Positions 5,624 through 8,082 of a stretch of 8,082 nucleotides of DNA are shown piece by piece. The position numbers and the translations under genes were made by a program. Every line of letters begins with the position of its first letter. Within the stretch, counting starts at the first letter, position 1. A model generated the notes under the pieces. It had not been told where the DNA came from. It worked only from the letters and a program-made list of their open reading frames with translations, and ran no database searches. The stretch is from Actinomycetes bacterium (GTDB taxonomy: Bacteria > Actinomycetota > Actinomycetes > Propionibacteriales > Nocardioidaceae): the NCBI GenBank assembly GCA_023415395.1, contig JAEZKN010000311.1, positions 1-8,082 of the forward strand, written 5' to 3'.

Positions 5624-6657
5624 ACGACGCGCTGACCTTCCACCTCGGCACGCCCAAGAGCGGCACGACGTCGCTCCAGGGGATCCTGTCGCACAACCGC
5701 GAGCGGCTGCGGAAGGCCGGCTACCTCTACCCGGGCTCCAACCCGAGCCACTTCATCGAGGTGCTGGGCCTGCGCGACGGCGGCTTCCGCGGGCACAGCT
5801 ACGCGGCCGCCGACGGCGCCTGGGAGGGGCTGGTCGCCGAGGTCGGGCGGCACCGCGGACCCGTGCTGGTCTCGCACGAGATCCTCGGAGGCTCCAAGCA
5901 GACCGTCGTGAAGCAGGCCGTGACCTCCTTCCCCGGCCGGCCGCTGCGCGCGGTCATCACCTGCCGCGACCTCGGCCGGCAGCTGCCCGCCGCGTGGCAG
6001 GAGGGCGTGAAGAACGGCGACACCGAGTCCTACGCCGAGTTCCTCGACGCCGCGCTCGCCGGGTGGACCGGCCCCGGCGCGGCCCGTGGCTTCTGGCGCG
6101 GCCAGAACCTGGTCACGATCGCCCGGCGCTGGGCCAAGCACGTCGGCGCCGAGAACCTGCTGCTGGTGACCGTCCCGCCGCCGGGCGCCGACCCGGACGT
6201 GCTGTGGCAGCGGTTCCGCGAGGCGGCCGGGCTGCCGGAGATCGACTACGACCTGCCGGCGGCGACCCGGAACCCCTCGCTCGGCGCGGTGGAGACCGAG
6301 CTGCTGCGGCGGATCGTCTCCTCCCTGCCCGACGACGTGCCGTGGCCGGTCTACACGCGCCAGGTCAAGCGGCGGCTGGCCCAGCGCGAGCTGGTGCAGC
6401 GCCAGGCCGGCGGCCCGATCACGGTTCCCGAGCGCTACCGCGCCCGCATCGCCGAGATCCAGGCCGAGATGCTCGACGCCGTGCGCGAGGCGGGCTACCC
6501 GGTCGTCGGCTCGCTCGACGACCTGACGCCGGCGTACCGCTCCGACGGCGTCTCGCCCGACGAGGTCAGCGACAGCGCCCTGCTCGAGCGGGCGCTCGAG
6601 GTGATGGCGCCGATGGTGCTGCGCGACAAGCCGGGCAGGCGCGGGTCGTCGGGCTGA
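5620..6657 (+). CDS. Sulfotransferase-like protein (paralog 3)
   Basis: A 345-residue protein, the last gene of the plus-strand block, starting at an ATG that overlaps the previous stop (ATGA, 5620-5623). GTPKSGTT (10-17) is the closest of the three to the classical PAPS-binding loop. SHEI is at 85-88, ITCRDLGRQLPAAWQE (113-128) is the 3'-phosphate motif region with Arg116 kept and Ala124 in place of the usual serine, FWRGQNL is at 158-164, NPSLG at 218-222 and YPVVGSLDDL at 293-302. It shares FWRGQNL and WQExVKNG with paralog 2 and the YxVVGSLDDL motif with paralog 1, so it sits between the two. It lacks the coiled-coil tail. The open frame extends far upstream through paralog 2, but paralog alignment and the overlap fix the start at 5620. 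The likely role is sulfuryl transfer to a glycan or lipid acceptor. The acceptor is unknown. Confidence 0.78.
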   Translation: MNDALTFHLGTPKSGTTSLQGILSHNRERLRKAGYLYPGSNPSHFIEVLGLRDGGFRGHSYAAADGAWEGLVAEVGRHRGPVLVSHEILGGSKQTVVKQAVTSFPGRPLRAVITCRDLGRQLPAAWQEGVKNGDTESYAEFLDAALAGWTGPGAARGFWRGQNLVTIARRWAKHVGAENLLLVTVPPPGADPDVLWQRFREAAGLPEIDYDLPAATRNPSLGAVETELLRRIVSSLPDDVPWPVYTRQVKRRLAQRELVQRQAGGPITVPERYRARIAEIQAEMLDAVREAGYPVVGSLDDLTPAYRSDGVSPDEVSDSALLERALEVMAPMVLRDKPGRRGSSG

Positions 6658-6680
6658 CGCGGATCGCGTCACTCTGTCCT

Positions 6681-6710
6681 CGGGTTCACCACGGTAGGAC
6701 GGTGAACCTG
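6681..6710. terminator. Stem-loop 1 of the convergent intergenic region
   Basis: GGTTCACC (6683-6690) and GGTGAACC (6701-6708) are exact reverse complements around a 10-nt loop; a G-U and a C-G pair can extend the stem by two. It lies 23 nt past the stop of the last sulfotransferase-like gene, where a terminator is expected for converging genes. No T-tract follows on either strand, so it would be a non-canonical terminator or a transcript-end stabiliser. Confidence 0.45.
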
Positions 6711-6742
6711 CACCTCCCATGGCGGGCATGCCGTGGGAAGTG
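6711..6742. terminator. Stem-loop 2 of the convergent intergenic region
   Basis: TCCCATGGC (6715-6723) pairs with GCCGTGGGA (6730-6738) with one wobble around a 6-nt loop. Beyond a C/A mismatch, CAC (6711-6713) pairs with GTG (6740-6742). This is the most GC-rich stem of the region and could end transcription from either side, though no T-tract is present. Confidence 0.42.
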
Positions 6743-6744
6743 CT

Positions 6745-6770
6745 GCTTCGCCTGCATCACATGGTGAAGC
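6745..6770. terminator. Stem-loop 3 of the convergent intergenic region
   Basis: GCTTCGCC (6745-6752) pairs with GGTGAAGC (6763-6770) with one G-U wobble around a 10-nt loop. It copies the geometry of stem-loop 1, and the right arms plus flank are alike (GGTGAACCTGC at 6701, GGTGAAGCTGC at 6763). It lies 21 nt past the end of the minus-strand glycosyltransferase and could serve as that gene's terminator. Confidence 0.38.
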
Positions 6771-6791
6771 TGCGACGAGCCGCCGAGCCCG

Positions 6792-7982
6792 CTACGGGCG
6801 GTCCGCGTCGATGTCCTCGACCAGCTCGATCCAGCGGTCGACGACGGCGGGGGCCTCGAACCCGCGGGCGGTGTCCAGGCCGGCGGCGCCGAGGGCGCGC
6901 CGACGCTCCGGGTCGTCCATGAGCGAGCGCAGGGCCTCGGTGAGACCCTCGATGTCGCCCTGGGGGACGAGCAGGCCGTTCTCGCCGCTGCGGATGAGCT
7001 GACGCGGCCCCTCGGGGCAGTCGAAGGAGACCGGGGGGACGCCCTTGCTCAGCGCCTCGAGCAGGACCATCGGCAGGCCCTCGAAGCGCGAGGACATCGC
7101 GTAGACCGAGGCGGCGGCGAGCTCCCGCTCGAACTCGCGGGTGACCCCGGCCAGCAGGATGCGGTCGCCGACGCCGGCTGCCGCCACCGCCTCGGCCAGC
7201 ACCTTGTGCTGCGGCCCGTCGCCGTAGATGCGCAGCTGCCACTGGGGGTGCGAGGCCGCGAGCGGGATCCACGCCTCGACCAGCCGCTCGAAGCCCTTCT
7301 GCTTGCTCAGCCGGCCGGCGGCGATCACGACCGGCTCGGTCAGGGGAGCGGGCTCGCCCACGGTGAACGGCGTCGGGTTGGGGATCGCGGCCATCCGCAG
7401 GGACGGGTCGTCGACGTACTCCTGCCAGCGCTCCAGGTCGGCCTGGGTCAGGGTCAGGAGCGCATCCAGCCGGCGGTGGCCACCCGCACCGGTCGCGACC
7501 CGCCGCAGCGCCGCGCGCAGCGGCTCGGGGCGGGGGAGGAACGACAGGTGCTCCTGGTGGACCAGGATCGAGTCCCGGTGCGCCCACCAGGTGGCGGCGA
7601 CGCCGAACTCCGGCCGCGTGGAGACGACCACGCCCGGCGGCAGCGCCGAGAGCTCCTCCTCGAGCCGCTTGTCGACATACGCCGTGAACGTCTGCCGCGC
7701 CTGCTCGTCCGCGACCAGCCGGGAGGGCATCTCGTCCAGCCTGCGGATCCGGCGCCGGGCCTGCGGGTCCTTGCGCGGGACCGGTCGCGGGCGGTCGGGG
7801 TGCGCGGGGTCGTAGCGGTCGTGCAGCGGCACCAGCCGCACGCGCGGGTCGAAGGCGAACGCCGGGTGCTCCGAGGACCGCGAGAGCGTGATGACGCTGA
7901 CCTCGTGGCCCCGCTCGACGAGCGTGTTGGCGGTGATCGAGGTGGTGCGGGCGATGCCCCCGGCGGCGTACGCCGACGGCAC
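6792..7982 (-). CDS. Glycosyltransferase family 4 protein, N-terminus uncertain
   Basis: A GT-B fold retaining glycosyltransferase of family GT4 (396 residues from the GTG at 7982), expected to move a sugar from a nucleotide sugar to a glycan or lipid acceptor at the cytosolic membrane face. The N-terminal Rossmann half carries the glycine motif AAGGIART (6-13) and RGHEVSVITL (24-33). The C-terminal half has AAGRLSKQKGFERLV (221-235) with the nucleotide-sugar contacts Arg224 and Lys229, RIYGDGP (251-257), and SSRFEGLPMVLLEAL (297-311), the E-x7-E motif with Glu301 and Glu309. GENGLLVP (333-340) is typical of the family. The GTG is the first legal start, but it has no visible ribosome site and cuts into the first beta strand: the open frame continues upstream with residues RRWTFL to a TGA at 8055-8057, with G/C third positions throughout. 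The real start or a frameshift lies in 7983-8058. Convergent to the sulfotransferase-like genes; donor and acceptor unknown. Confidence 0.88.
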   Translation of the reverse strand: MPSAYAAGGIARTTSITANTLVERGHEVSVITLSRSSEHPAFAFDPRVRLVPLHDRYDPAHPDRPRPVPRKDPQARRRIRRLDEMPSRLVADEQARQTFTAYVDKRLEEELSALPPGVVVSTRPEFGVAATWWAHRDSILVHQEHLSFLPRPEPLRAALRRVATGAGGHRRLDALLTLTQADLERWQEYVDDPSLRMAAIPNPTPFTVGEPAPLTEPVVIAAGRLSKQKGFERLVEAWIPLAASHPQWQLRIYGDGPQHKVLAEAVAAAGVGDRILLAGVTREFERELAAASVYAMSSRFEGLPMVLLEALSKGVPPVSFDCPEGPRQLIRSGENGLLVPQGDIEGLTEALRSLMDDPERRRALGAAGLDTARGFEAPAVVDRWIELVEDIDADRP

Positions 7983-8082
7983 GAGGAACGTCCAGCGGCG
8001 GGTGCGCTCGCGGACGGGTCCGCGCCGGGGCCTCGGCGCGGCCGCCGGGCCGTCTCATTTACACATCTACGAGCCCACCCGC
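7983..8082 (-). other. Upstream region of the glycosyltransferase with in-frame coding-like sequence
   Basis: On the minus strand the glycosyltransferase frame stays open from 7982 back to a TGA at 8055-8057. It encodes an Arg/Pro-rich stretch ending RRWTFL, with 23 of 24 codons ending in G or C, yet holds no ATG, GTG, TTG or CTG. An ATG at 8058-8056 overlaps that TGA but is in another frame. Only 24 bases remain beyond it, too few to call a promoter. Confidence 0.5.

Noticed and set aside
5374..6729. 451-codon minus-strand open frame opposite paralogs 2 and 3
   Set aside because: Compositional shadow with no recognisable motif; the plus strand shows conserved paralog motifs.
6757..8058. 433-codon minus-strand frame starting at the ATG at 8058
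   Set aside because: It overlaps the GT4 gene in another frame and reads as Arg/Pro/Ala-rich sequence without motifs. Only its ATG matters, as a possible start if a frameshift is proven.
1..8082. Mobile element, CRISPR array, tRNA or rRNA
   Set aside because: No transposase or integrase motifs, regularly spaced repeats, or recognisable tRNA/rRNA sequence were seen, and base composition looks uniform.

Overview
The window is about 8.1 kb of very GC-rich DNA. Coding frames end almost every codon in G or C, genes are packed tightly, and GTG/TTG starts appear. With two secreted-type nucleases, an acyl-CoA dehydrogenase and a GT4 glycosyltransferase, this points to an actinomycete chromosome. Nocardioides or a relative is my best guess, but that is inference, not a sequence match. 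I see no transposase, integrase, tRNA, rRNA or CRISPR array.

Layout: (A) 1-2078 holds two consecutive endonuclease/exonuclease/phosphatase (EEP) fold genes on the plus strand. The first is cut by the window edge. The second has a signal peptide, a complete EEP active site and a C-terminal extension that looks like a degenerate half of a phospholipase D domain. The 102-bp gap between them holds a perfect 8+8 palindrome and a 13-bp direct repeat around a possible promoter. (B) 2092-6657 is a plus-strand block: sulfotransferase-like protein, acyl-CoA dehydrogenase, sulfotransferase-like protein, sulfotransferase-like protein. The last three genes are joined by a 1-nt gap and an ATGA overlap, so they are probably one transcript. 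The three sulfotransferase-like proteins are divergent paralogs sharing a PAPS-type P-loop, an SxE motif, an R...WQExxKxG motif and an NxSLG motif. (C) 6658-6791 is a convergent intergenic region with three back-to-back stem-loops. (D) 6792-7982 (minus strand) is a GT4 glycosyltransferase whose reading frame runs upstream of its first legal start codon, so its N-terminus is uncertain.

Working model (inference): the sulfotransferase-like enzymes, perhaps with the neighbouring glycosyltransferase, decorate a cell-surface or secreted glycan or lipid, and the acyl-CoA dehydrogenase handles an acyl substrate of the same pathway or is a metabolic neighbour recruited into the operon. The EEP proteins are probably exported hydrolases acting on nucleic acid or phosphoesters outside the membrane. 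The most unusual items are the EEP-degenerate PLD fusion, the three-paralog sulfotransferase/dehydrogenase arrangement with loss of the canonical 3'-phosphate-binding serine in two copies, and the unresolved glycosyltransferase start.
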